NCBI GenBank assembly: GCA_002429115.1
Contig: DIYS01000206.1
Location: forward strand, 1 to 6,561
Length of the DNA: 6,561 bases
Reading direction: 5' to 3'
DNA from: Saccharicrinis sp. UBA6048
GTDB lineage: Bacteria > Bacteroidota > Bacteroidia > Bacteroidales > Marinilabiliaceae
Shown: positions 1 to 6,061 of the stretch, in pieces
Layout: each line of letters opens with the position of its first letter
How positions within the stretch are numbered: position 1 is the first letter of the stretch
Notes under the pieces: generated by a model
Told to the model about the DNA's origin: nothing
The model's input: only the letters and a program-made list of their open reading frames with translations
Databases searched by the model: none
Made by a program: the position numbers and the translations under genes

Positions 1-22
1 GGTTCGAGTCCCTTCATCCGCA
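1..22 (+). tRNA. 3' end of a tRNA gene (partial, identity not visible; tRNA-Leu is a guess)
   Basis: The first bases give a T-arm: GG, the T-loop TTCGAGT, then CCCTT closing the T-stem, followed by the seven-base 3' acceptor strand CATCCGC and discriminator A at 22. The 5' acceptor, D-arm, anticodon and any variable arm lie off the left edge. The next bases are CTA, so the 3' CCA is not encoded and would be added by tRNA nucleotidyltransferase, as is common in Bacteroidota. The acceptor predicts a gene beginning GCGGATG, which with discriminator A would suit a tRNA-Leu; that identity is a guess. A terminator follows directly. Confidence 0.85.
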
Positions 23-24
23 CT

Positions 25-71
25 AAAAACCGCCTCACTTACGATGTTAATCCGTGGTGAGGCGGTTTTTT
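25..71 (+). terminator. Rho-independent terminator after the tRNA
   Basis: A perfect 14-base-pair stem joins 25-38 (AAAAACCGCCTCAC) to 57-70 (GTGAGGCGGTTTTT), with one more G-T pair inside it and a loop of about 16 bases. The 3' arm runs into six T residues (66-71). It begins three bases after the tRNA end, so it ends the tRNA transcript and separates it from tig. Confidence 0.93.
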
Positions 72-78
72 AAGTTTG
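71..78 (+). promoter_or_regulatory. Possible Bacteroidota -7 element upstream of tig
   Basis: TAAGTTTG matches the TAnnTTTG -7 consensus known for the Bacteroidota primary sigma factor, about 90 bases before the tig ATG and just past the tRNA terminator. The weak point is the -33 element: the expected place holds only GTTA inside the terminator loop, not TTTG. It would give tig a leader of roughly 80 bases. Confidence 0.28.
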
Positions 79-166
79 TAAAAATGTGAAATCAAAATAG
101 ATTCCTTCCTCATTAAATAACAGGAAATTTTAACAAGAGGTAGGTTCACTTTAAAATCTTTAAGAA

Positions 167-1525
167 ATGAATATTTCAAAGGAAAACATTGATGCATTAA
201 ATGCGGTTATCAAACTAACTGTTGAAAAAGAGGACTACGCAGGTCGAGTGGATAATGTTCTTAAAGACTACCGTAAGCGTGTGAACATGCCGGGTTTCCG
301 TGCAGGTAAAGTGCCAATGGGCGTGGTTAAGAAGATGTATGGAAAGGCAGTAATTGCTGATGAGGTAAACAAGCTGGTTTCTGAAAAAATTCACAACTTC
401 ATCGTTGATGAAAAACTAGATCTATTGGGAGAACCACTTCCATCAGAAGCACAGGAAGTAATAGATTTTGACAATGCAGAAAAATTTGACTTCGCTTTTG
501 ATATTGCCATTGCACCAGAGGTTGAGTTAAGCCTTAGCAAGCGCATCAAATTACCTTTCTATAATGTGGCTATTTCAGATGAAATGTTTAAGCAGCAGAA
601 AGACTCAATTACAGGCCGTTTCGGCAAGTCTGAGGTAATTGAAACTGCTACTGAAAAAGCATTGGTAAAAGGTAACTTCGTACAACTTGAAGATGGCGCG
701 CCAAAAGAAGATGGTATCGCACCAGAAGATGTTGTGCTATCAATGGCTATCGTAAAAGGCGAAGATGAGAAGACTAAATTGTTAGGCACTAAAGCTGGTG
801 ATGTGATTGTTTTCGACCCTAAAAAAGCATTCCCTAATGATACTGAAATCTCTCACATGCTAAAAATCACTAAAGAAGAGGCTGAGGCTTTATCAAGTGA
901 TTTCCAGTTTACTGTGACTGAAGTAACCGAGTTTGTTGAAGCAGAGGTTAACCAGGAGCTTTTTGACAAAGCATTTGGCGAAGGAACTGTTAACTCTGAA
1001 GAGGAATTCGAAGCTCGCATTAAAGAAGATATCAATAAGAACGTGGCGATGGAAACAGAATACCGTTTCTCATTAGATGTTAAGGAAAAATTAATGGGTA
1101 AAGTAAAAGTTGATTTCCCTGAAGCATTCTTAAAGCGTTGGTTGTTGGCTACTAATCGTGAAAACGAAAAGCTTGACGAAGCGACTTTAGAAACTGAAAT
1201 GCCGCGTTTCTTAGAGGATCTTAAATGGCAGTTAATTCGCAACAACATCATCAAAACCAATGATATCAAAGTTGAAGAAGCTGATGTTGTAGAATTCGCT
1301 AAGAAATCAGCTAAAATGCAGTTTATGCAGTACGGTTTAACAAGCGTGCCAGATGAGCACCTTGAAAACTATGCTCAGGAAATGATTAAGCAAGAAGAGC
1401 AACGTCGTCAAATGGCTGAAGGCGCTATTCAGGAAAAAGTAATTGCGTTTATCAAAGAAGCTGTTAAAGTTGAAGAGAAAGAAATTTCACGCGACGATTT
1501 CAACAAGCTATTTGAGAACAAATAA
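167..1525 (+). CDS. tig: Trigger factor, ribosome-associated chaperone
   Basis: Trigger factor docks near the ribosomal exit tunnel and shelters nascent polypeptides in the cytoplasm. The 452-residue protein is slightly longer than the roughly 430-residue E. coli protein. The N-terminal ribosome-binding domain (about 1-120) carries the signature GFRAGKVP at 43-50, at the same positions as E. coli GFRKGKVP, followed by a conserved MYGKAV at 57-62. The middle (about 165-258) occupies the place of the FKBP-type prolyl isomerase domain but is divergent and lacks the usual IPGFE segment, so isomerase activity is doubtful. The C-terminal part (about 259-452) is rich in charged residues and matches the helical chaperone arms. 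The ATG at 167 is chosen because the ribosome-binding domain begins right after it; an A-rich stretch rather than a Shine-Dalgarno motif precedes it. It lies upstream of clpP and clpX, the classical order, but has its own terminator. Confidence 0.95.
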   Translation: MNISKENIDALNAVIKLTVEKEDYAGRVDNVLKDYRKRVNMPGFRAGKVPMGVVKKMYGKAVIADEVNKLVSEKIHNFIVDEKLDLLGEPLPSEAQEVIDFDNAEKFDFAFDIAIAPEVELSLSKRIKLPFYNVAISDEMFKQQKDSITGRFGKSEVIETATEKALVKGNFVQLEDGAPKEDGIAPEDVVLSMAIVKGEDEKTKLLGTKAGDVIVFDPKKAFPNDTEISHMLKITKEEAEALSSDFQFTVTEVTEFVEAEVNQELFDKAFGEGTVNSEEEFEARIKEDINKNVAMETEYRFSLDVKEKLMGKVKVDFPEAFLKRWLLATNRENEKLDEATLETEMPRFLEDLKWQLIRNNIIKTNDIKVEEADVVEFAKKSAKMQFMQYGLTSVPDEHLENYAQEMIKQEEQRRQMAEGAIQEKVIAFIKEAVKVEEKEISRDDFNKLFENK

Positions 1526-1530
1526 ACAAT

Positions 1531-1595
1531 TCAGGCATCCGCCTGTTTGAATAAAATACACAGCTCTGAACTTAGTTCAGGGCTGTTTTATTTTA
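1531..1595 (+). terminator. Rho-independent terminator after tig
   Basis: The main stem pairs 1560-1571 (ACAGCTCTGAAC) with 1575-1586 (GTTCAGGGCTGT): 12 pairs including one G-T, loop TTA, followed by TTTTATTTTA. Flanking A-rich and T-rich sequence could lengthen the stem with a bulge. Just upstream is a smaller hairpin, CAGGC (1532-1536) with GCCTG (1541-1545), followed by only three T residues. The main hairpin should end most tig transcripts before clpP. Confidence 0.88.
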
Positions 1596-1669
1596 GTATC
1601 GAACATAGCGATTCAGGTATATAATTCAAGGATTGTGAAATAGTTCGCGTGAATTTGTTAAATTAGCAG

Positions 1670-1691
1670 TTTCAAACAAAAACATTTGAAA
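1670..1691 (+). repeat. Inverted repeat abutting the clpP start codon
   Basis: TTTCAAA (1670-1676) and TTTGAAA (1685-1691) form a perfect 7-base inverted repeat with an 8-base A-rich spacer, and the second arm ends exactly where the clpP ATG begins. With one G-C pair per stem it would be a weak RNA hairpin; it could be a protein-binding site or chance in AT-rich DNA. Confidence 0.45.
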
Positions 1692-2372
1692 ATGATTGAT
1701 CCAAAAGATTTCAAAAAATACGCAACAAAGCATTTAGGCATTAACAGCCTTGCTTTAGACCAATATACTTCTATATCAAACAGCTACATATCTCCAACAA
1801 TTATTGAGGAGCGTCAGCTGAATGTGGCAAGTATGGATGTGTTTTCTCGCTTGATGATGGATCGCATTATCTTTTTAGGCTTACCTATTGACGATTATGT
1901 GGCAAATGTAATTCAGGCTCAGTTGCTGTATCTTGAGTCGGCAGACCCAACTAAAGATATTTCCATTTATTTTAACAGCCCGGGCGGTTCTGTGTATGCA
2001 GGTTTAGGCATCTATGATACCATGCAGTATATCTCATCCGACGTTGCTACCATCTGTACAGGTATGGCAGCATCAATGGGAGCTGTGCTGTTAACAGCCG
2101 GAACAAAAGGTAAGCGTACTGCTTTGAGACACTCGCGTATTATGATTCACCAACCAATGGGTGGTGCACAAGGACAAGCGTCTGATATTGAAATTACAGC
2201 GCGTGAGATTGGTAAGTTGAAGAAAGAATTATATACTATTATTGCTGATCACTCAGGCAATACGTATAAGAAAGTTGAGAAGGATTCTGATCGCGATTAC
2301 TGGATGACGGCCGAAGAGGCTAAAGAATACGGAATGATTGATGAAGTTCTGGTTCGTAATTCTGGAAAATAA
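1692..2372 (+). CDS. clpP: ATP-dependent Clp protease proteolytic subunit ClpP
   Basis: ClpP is the serine peptidase that assembles as a double heptameric barrel and degrades chains threaded in by ClpX or another Clp ATPase in the cytoplasm. The catalytic triad is visible: Ser128 in GMAASMGA, His153 in MIHQP and Asp202 in SDRD, with spacings (25 and 49) equal to those of E. coli. The oxyanion-loop motif NSPGGSV lies at about 95-101. The start is taken at ATG 1692 (226 residues); an in-frame TTG six bases upstream is possible but gives only two more residues. The region before the conserved core is about 18 residues longer than in E. coli, and the common GER motif is replaced by NVASMDVFSRLMMDR, a form I associate with Bacteroidota. 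clpX follows 78 bases downstream beyond a hairpin. Confidence 0.97.
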   Translation: MIDPKDFKKYATKHLGINSLALDQYTSISNSYISPTIIEERQLNVASMDVFSRLMMDRIIFLGLPIDDYVANVIQAQLLYLESADPTKDISIYFNSPGGSVYAGLGIYDTMQYISSDVATICTGMAASMGAVLLTAGTKGKRTALRHSRIMIHQPMGGAQGQASDIEITAREIGKLKKELYTIIADHSGNTYKKVEKDSDRDYWMTAEEAKEYGMIDEVLVRNSGK

Positions 2373-2391
2373 GCTATTAAATAATATAAGC

Positions 2392-2434
2392 GATGCAGAA
2401 TCAGCTTTTTAGTTGACTCTGCATTCGTGTTTTT
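2392..2434 (+). terminator. Terminator-like or attenuator hairpin between clpP and clpX
   Basis: ATGCAGA (2393-2399) pairs with TCTGCAT (2418-2424). After one A/C mismatch the stem continues as TCAGC (2401-2405) with GTTGA (2412-2416), including one G-T pair, closing on a T-rich loop. Four bases later comes T5 (2430-2434). The separation from the stem and the short T run suggest incomplete termination, which would let some clpP transcripts continue into clpX, whose ATG is 16 bases further on. Confidence 0.65.
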
Positions 2435-2450
2435 ATAAGGGAAGAGAAAT

Positions 2451-3665
2451 ATGGATAAATGTTCATTTTGCGGTAGAGAGAGAAAAGATACGAACCTATT
2501 AATTGCAGGGGTATCTGGCCACATCTGCGATAGCTGTATTGAACAAGCTCATTCTATTTTAGATGAAGAGGTTAAAAAGAAAAATTCATTTGATGTAGAT
2601 GAGATAACGCTTTTAAAGCCGTTAGAAATTAAAAAGTTTCTTGACCAATATGTCATTGGACAAGAGGAGGCTAAAAAATATCTTTCAGTAGCTGTATATA
2701 ATCACTACAAGCGTTTGATGCAGAAAAGTTCGACAGATGAGGTTGAAATAGAGAAATCTAACATTATTCTGGTTGGAGAAACAGGTACTGGTAAAACTCT
2801 TTTAGCCCGTACCATTGCAAAGATGCTTCACGTACCTTTTACCATTGTTGATGCAACTGTTTTGACTGAGGCAGGTTATGTGGGTGAAGATATTGAAAGT
2901 ATATTGACACGCTTGTTACAGGCGGCCGACTACAATGTAGAAGCAGCTGAAAAGGGCATTGTATTTATTGATGAGATTGATAAAATTGCTCGCAAAAGCG
3001 ATAATCCGTCAATAACACGTGATGTATCTGGAGAAGGCGTACAGCAAGGTTTACTTAAGTTGCTCGAAGGGTCGGTTGTTAACGTTCCGCCACAAGGAGG
3101 TCGTAAACACCCAGAGCAGAAAATGATTCCTGTAAATACCAAGAATATTCTTTTCGTTTGTGGTGGTGCCTTTGACGGCATTGAGCGCAAAATTGCTCAG
3201 CGACTCAACACCAAGGTGGTTGGCTATATGGCCAGTAAGTCGAATGAGAAGATTGACGCAACCAATCTGTTGCAATACATCGCACCTCAGGATTTGAAAT
3301 CGTTTGGTTTAATTCCTGAAATCATTGGTCGTTTGCCAGTTCTCACATACTTGCAACCGCTTAACAGGGAAATTTTACGTCGTATATTAACAGAGCCTAA
3401 GAACTCAATCATTAAGCAATACGAAAAACTATTTGAGATTGATGATATCACACTCAAGTTTGATGATGAAGTCTTGGAGTATGTTGTTGATACGGCAGTT
3501 GAGTTTAAGTTAGGTGCACGTGGTTTACGTTCCATTTGCGAAACAATTATGATGGATGCCATGTTTAACGCACCTTCTGGTGAGCAAAAAGAGCTGTTAA
3601 TTACACTTGATTTTGCAAAAGAGAAAATGGAGCATGCTAATATGGCTCGATTAAAAGCCAGCTGA
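2451..3665 (+). CDS. clpX: ATP-dependent Clp protease ATP-binding subunit ClpX
   Basis: ClpX is the hexameric AAA+ unfoldase that recognises tagged proteins and translocates them into ClpP. The 404-residue protein has an N-terminal four-cysteine zinc-binding domain (Cys4, Cys7, Cys26, Cys29). The AAA+ module follows: Walker A GETGTGKT at 109-116, pore loop GYVG at 142-145, Walker B with Asp174-Glu175 in VFIDEID, the RKH loop at 218-220, the arginine-finger region IGRLPV at 292-297 (Arg294) and sensor 2 GARGLR at 355-360 (Arg357). The ClpP-docking loop reads VGY (257-259) where E. coli has IGF. Every residue needed for ATP hydrolysis is present. The purine-rich GGGAAGAG before the ATG is the closest thing to a Shine-Dalgarno sequence in the window. 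Stops are tandem, TGA then TAG. It lies next to its partner clpP. Confidence 0.98.
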   Translation: MDKCSFCGRERKDTNLLIAGVSGHICDSCIEQAHSILDEEVKKKNSFDVDEITLLKPLEIKKFLDQYVIGQEEAKKYLSVAVYNHYKRLMQKSSTDEVEIEKSNIILVGETGTGKTLLARTIAKMLHVPFTIVDATVLTEAGYVGEDIESILTRLLQAADYNVEAAEKGIVFIDEIDKIARKSDNPSITRDVSGEGVQQGLLKLLEGSVVNVPPQGGRKHPEQKMIPVNTKNILFVCGGAFDGIERKIAQRLNTKVVGYMASKSNEKIDATNLLQYIAPQDLKSFGLIPEIIGRLPVLTYLQPLNREILRRILTEPKNSIIKQYEKLFEIDDITLKFDDEVLEYVVDTAVEFKLGARGLRSICETIMMDAMFNAPSGEQKELLITLDFAKEKMEHANMARLKAS

Positions 3666-3691
3666 TAGAATAGCACATTTCTTTACAATAT

Positions 3692-3718
3692 AAAAAGCAG
3701 CCATTGTGCTGCTTTTTT
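3692..3718. terminator. Bidirectional terminator between convergent clpX and glycosyltransferase
   Basis: A perfect 10-base-pair stem joins AAAAAGCAGC (3692-3701) and GCTGCTTTTT (3708-3717) across a 6-base loop, with a T run on the plus strand and an A run on the other side that reads as T5 on the minus strand. Placed between two converging genes 66 bases apart, it can stop transcription from both. Confidence 0.9.
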
Positions 3719-3731
3719 CATTTTTACAGTA

Positions 3732-4829
3732 TCATACCTTTCGTTCTTTCCAGTTGACATTAAACATCAATGGATAAAACAGAACTGTCAAAACATACAA
3801 TGGGTAAATTAATTGCCACAAAAGAAGCTCTCCGAATTTGATTTTATAGGTAAAAAAGTCACGTCCGGATATTAGCAGAAGAAAATCAACAATGCTCTTA
3901 ATCAGAACTAAAATCCCAGACAAGACCAGCATTTTAAGACTAAACACACCCAATACAGCATTGAGCAAAATAAGAGCTGAGGCACTACTTACAATGGCGC
4001 CGGTAACAATGATGCAACGATCTTTATAACGCTTTGCCTTAGCTGCCCAACGGGAACGTTGCTGAAGAAAGTCATGCAAATCAGATGCTGGGTAAGTGCT
4101 CACAATTGCCTTTGGCGATGACACAAATGCTACTATATACTTCTTCTCCTTCATCCACTCCAGTAAAAACATATCATCACCCGATGCCACCTCATCAATA
4201 AGATTGGCCTGTTCATGCAATGATTTTTTTATCATCAGGTTGGCACCATTGCACATAATCGCATTATCAGCCATGGCTGCCGCACCTCCACTCAATTGTA
4301 GGGCTACCATATCAATAAGCTGAAAACGATGTAGCAGATTATCCTCTGTCTGCAAGCCAACCGGACCGATCAGCATATCTGCCTTTAAGTGGATCATCTG
4401 CCCGGCCATAACATTAAGCCATTCTGAATGAAACATACAATCGGCATCTGTGGTAACTATTATATCATAGTTTGAATGTGCAACACCACATCTTAATGCC
4501 TCTTTTTTACCCTCTCGGGGCGAATCAATCAGATTGGCATTTAAAGGGTATTGCCTGATTAGTGATTTTAACTTCTCAACACCGCCATCGGTCGAATGAT
4601 CATTTACAAGTATAACTTCCCAGTTTGGGTAGTGAATCCTACTTAAAGAATCAACAAGACTAGGCAAATTATCAACTTCGTTACGATAAGGAATGATAAC
4701 AGATATACCAATATCAACAGAGTGATTTGGTTCCTTCAACGTTGTTTTCTGCCAAATACGCCACCATTTCATAACCTGAATGGCATAGATCGACATTATT
4801 ATAAATGATATGACTACAACTATTTCCAT
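3732..4829 (-). CDS. Membrane-anchored family 2 glycosyltransferase (BcsA/PgaC-like, COG1215 type)
   Basis: GT-2 enzymes transfer a sugar from a nucleotide-sugar donor; here acceptor and sugar are unknown. The 365-residue protein starts with a hydrophobic helix (about 2-20). A catalytic domain follows: SVIIPYRNE at 43-51, VNDHSTD at 75-81 for the nucleotide, DAD at 128-130 as the metal-binding DxD motif, GDD at 217-219 as the likely acceptor/base region, and QRSRW at 257-261, the QxxRW motif of processive-type enzymes. Three further membrane segments lie at about 273-295, 299-320 and 335-356. The catalytic domain should face the cytoplasm. The QxxRW motif suggests but does not prove processivity; an envelope glycolipid or polysaccharide role is inference. 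Its ATG lies 12 bases past the stem of an intrinsic terminator, with no Shine-Dalgarno sequence or evident promoter. Confidence 0.88.
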   Translation of the reverse strand: MEIVVVISFIIMSIYAIQVMKWWRIWQKTTLKEPNHSVDIGISVIIPYRNEVDNLPSLVDSLSRIHYPNWEVILVNDHSTDGGVEKLKSLIRQYPLNANLIDSPREGKKEALRCGVAHSNYDIIVTTDADCMFHSEWLNVMAGQMIHLKADMLIGPVGLQTEDNLLHRFQLIDMVALQLSGGAAAMADNAIMCNGANLMIKKSLHEQANLIDEVASGDDMFLLEWMKEKKYIVAFVSSPKAIVSTYPASDLHDFLQQRSRWAAKAKRYKDRCIIVTGAIVSSASALILLNAVLGVFSLKMLVLSGILVLIKSIVDFLLLISGRDFFTYKIKFGELLLWQLIYPLYVLTVLFYPLMFNVNWKERKV

Positions 4830-4831
4830 CT

Positions 4832-4867
4832 GTAAAACAAAGCCGGATACAGGTTATGTATCCGGCT
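4832..4867 (-). terminator. Rho-independent terminator after the SPOR-domain gene
   Basis: AGCCGGATAC (4841-4850) and GTATCCGGCT (4858-4867) form a perfect, GC-rich 10-base-pair stem with a 7-base loop. Read on the minus strand, the stem is followed by TTGTTTTA, giving a T-rich tail. It lies 20 bases after the stop of the SPOR-domain gene and directly before the glycosyltransferase ATG at 4829, so it either ends the upstream transcript or tunes read-through into the glycosyltransferase. Confidence 0.85.
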
Positions 4868-4887
4868 CACATTATCGTTTAATATTT

Positions 4888-5976
4888 TTAGTTGCGTTTG
4901 GTTATAATCCAGCTTTCCATACGCTTCGAATTAAGCAATTCTTCTTGTCGGGCTTGTGCCTGATATACTTTCGCAAACGACTCGATACTCACTAAATAAC
5001 GGTCGTTATGCATAAAAAAGAAGCTCTCTTTGTGTCCGTCTTTAGTAAGTTTATTAACCATCAGATTTGCATTCTTCTCTGAACTAAAGCTGCCTACAAT
5101 CAGTCGATGTGGCTTCTTAATCACAACCACCTCTTCTTTTGGCTCCTCTTTGACTTTCTCTACCGGCTTTTGAGCTACCGTATCAGGACCAGCATCCATA
5201 TCGCCCATAGGTTGATCATCTGAAGCACGTTGATCATTTGTTATATTTGTTTGTTCCTGCGCTATCTTCACATTCGTTTCTCGTGGCGAATCACCTTTAA
5301 AAGCAAAGAAATAAACCCCAAAACCAATTATTGGAATCAATAAAAAGCACACTAAGAAAATGGTAATTGATCGATTTCTTTTACTATTATCTTCATCTAT
5401 ATACTTATGAGCCACTTCAACAGGATCAGGTTTACTTCCCACTACAGGTTCTTTTAATGTTTTATCAGCCTCCGGCTCTATCTTTTCTTCCTCGAACTCG
5501 GCAATAGGAGACTCTTCGTTAAGTGCAGCAATGTTCTTATCAGAAGTAGAAACATATACAGTTGGCTCTGAAAATGATTTACTTCCGTTATCAATGTCCA
5601 GCAAATCATCTGATTCTACTTTCGTTTGTTTTATTGACGCATCAATGGTCTCCCCGGTAAGTGCTTCATCCTGCTCAAAACGCAATACTCCGGTTGTGTC
5701 TTTTTTGAAAACTCCTAAACCAACAATCTCGTAAGTTCCTTTTTCATCAAGAATCGCCTTTATTTTATCAACATATTCTTCAATACGCCTATTTGCCTCA
5801 TCTTTATCGATCCCTTCGGCATCAACAATATAATCGACTAAAAGCCCATCGTTAAAACTTAAAAAATTGTTGAATAAGACTGAAAAGCCATTTTCTTTTG
5901 CCACAATAAAAGCTCCAAAATTCGGCACAATCACACGATTATTTTCTTTAATCAACGAAAGTATGTGGTTTTCCAT
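4888..5976 (-). CDS. HU/CCDC81-like N-terminal domains, one membrane helix, C-terminal SPOR domain
   Basis: This 362-residue protein resembles Bacteroidota proteins that join CCDC81-type prokaryotic HU-like domains to a SPOR domain. The N-terminal half (about 1-60 and 62-115) shows VIVPNFGAFIV at 15-25 and YEIVGLGVFKK at 82-92, typical of the paired HU-like folds. An acidic linker (about 120-195) follows, then basic residues (SKRNR, 198-202), a single transmembrane helix (about 204-225), a charged, proline-containing linker (228-288) and the SPOR domain (about 289-360, starting HRLIVGSFSS). The positive-inside rule puts the HU-like part in the cytoplasm and SPOR in the periplasm. SPOR domains bind glycan strands stripped of stem peptides at division septa; the HU-like part may bind DNA or protein, which is unproven. 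The ATG at 5976 overlaps the stop of a possible small ORF (TAATG). A terminator follows it. Confidence 0.85.
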   Translation of the reverse strand: MENHILSLIKENNRVIVPNFGAFIVAKENGFSVLFNNFLSFNDGLLVDYIVDAEGIDKDEANRRIEEYVDKIKAILDEKGTYEIVGLGVFKKDTTGVLRFEQDEALTGETIDASIKQTKVESDDLLDIDNGSKSFSEPTVYVSTSDKNIAALNEESPIAEFEEEKIEPEADKTLKEPVVGSKPDPVEVAHKYIDEDNSKRNRSITIFLVCFLLIPIIGFGVYFFAFKGDSPRETNVKIAQEQTNITNDQRASDDQPMGDMDAGPDTVAQKPVEKVKEEPKEEVVVIKKPHRLIVGSFSSEKNANLMVNKLTKDGHKESFFFMHNDRYLVSIESFAKVYQAQARQEELLNSKRMESWIITKRN

Positions 5977-6032
5977 TATGAGGTTCGTTCAGTTAATACT
6001 TCAATGATGCACCTAAGATAATCAGAATTCAT
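5976..6032 (-). CDS. Possible 18-codon small ORF overlapping the SPOR gene start
   Basis: An ATG at 6032 opens an 18-residue reading frame, MNSDYLRCIIEVLTERTS, whose TAA shares its last base with the ATG of the SPOR-domain gene (TAATG). Such overlaps often mean translational coupling. The frame is open for only about 29 codons between stops, so chance is quite possible; it has no Shine-Dalgarno sequence and no recognisable homology. It could be a short leader peptide or simply untranslated leader. Confidence 0.25.
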   Translation of the reverse strand: MNSDYLRCIIEVLTERTS

Positions 6033-6061
6033 AAAAAATCGAATATGTCTTTCGTCTCTTT

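Noticed and set aside
1..166. Integration site or mobile element next to the tRNA 3' end
   Set aside because: tRNA 3' ends are common integration sites, but there is no integrase and no repeat of the tRNA end elsewhere in the window, and the neighbour is the housekeeping gene tig.
853..1269. Minus-strand open frame of 138 codons inside tig
   Set aside because: It is serine-rich with no recognisable domain and lies wholly within a well-supported gene; it is the antisense shadow of the tig codons.
1650..1657. TGAATTTG upstream of clpP as a -7 promoter element
   Set aside because: It matches TAnnTTTG at all but one of the fixed positions, and the only TTG upstream (1633-1635) is 14 bases away, shorter than the usual spacing of about 19-21 bases.
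1686..1691. TTG at 1686 as the clpP start
   Set aside because: It adds only two residues ahead of an ATG that fits the family; the ATG at 1692 is the simpler choice, and the TTG lies within the inverted repeat.
3287..3676. Minus-strand open frame of 129 codons opposite the end of clpX
   Set aside because: It lies almost entirely antisense to conserved clpX sequence and has no recognisable motif.
4096..4323. Plus-strand open frame opposite the glycosyltransferase
   Set aside because: It covers the conserved GDD region in antisense, is short and has no family features.
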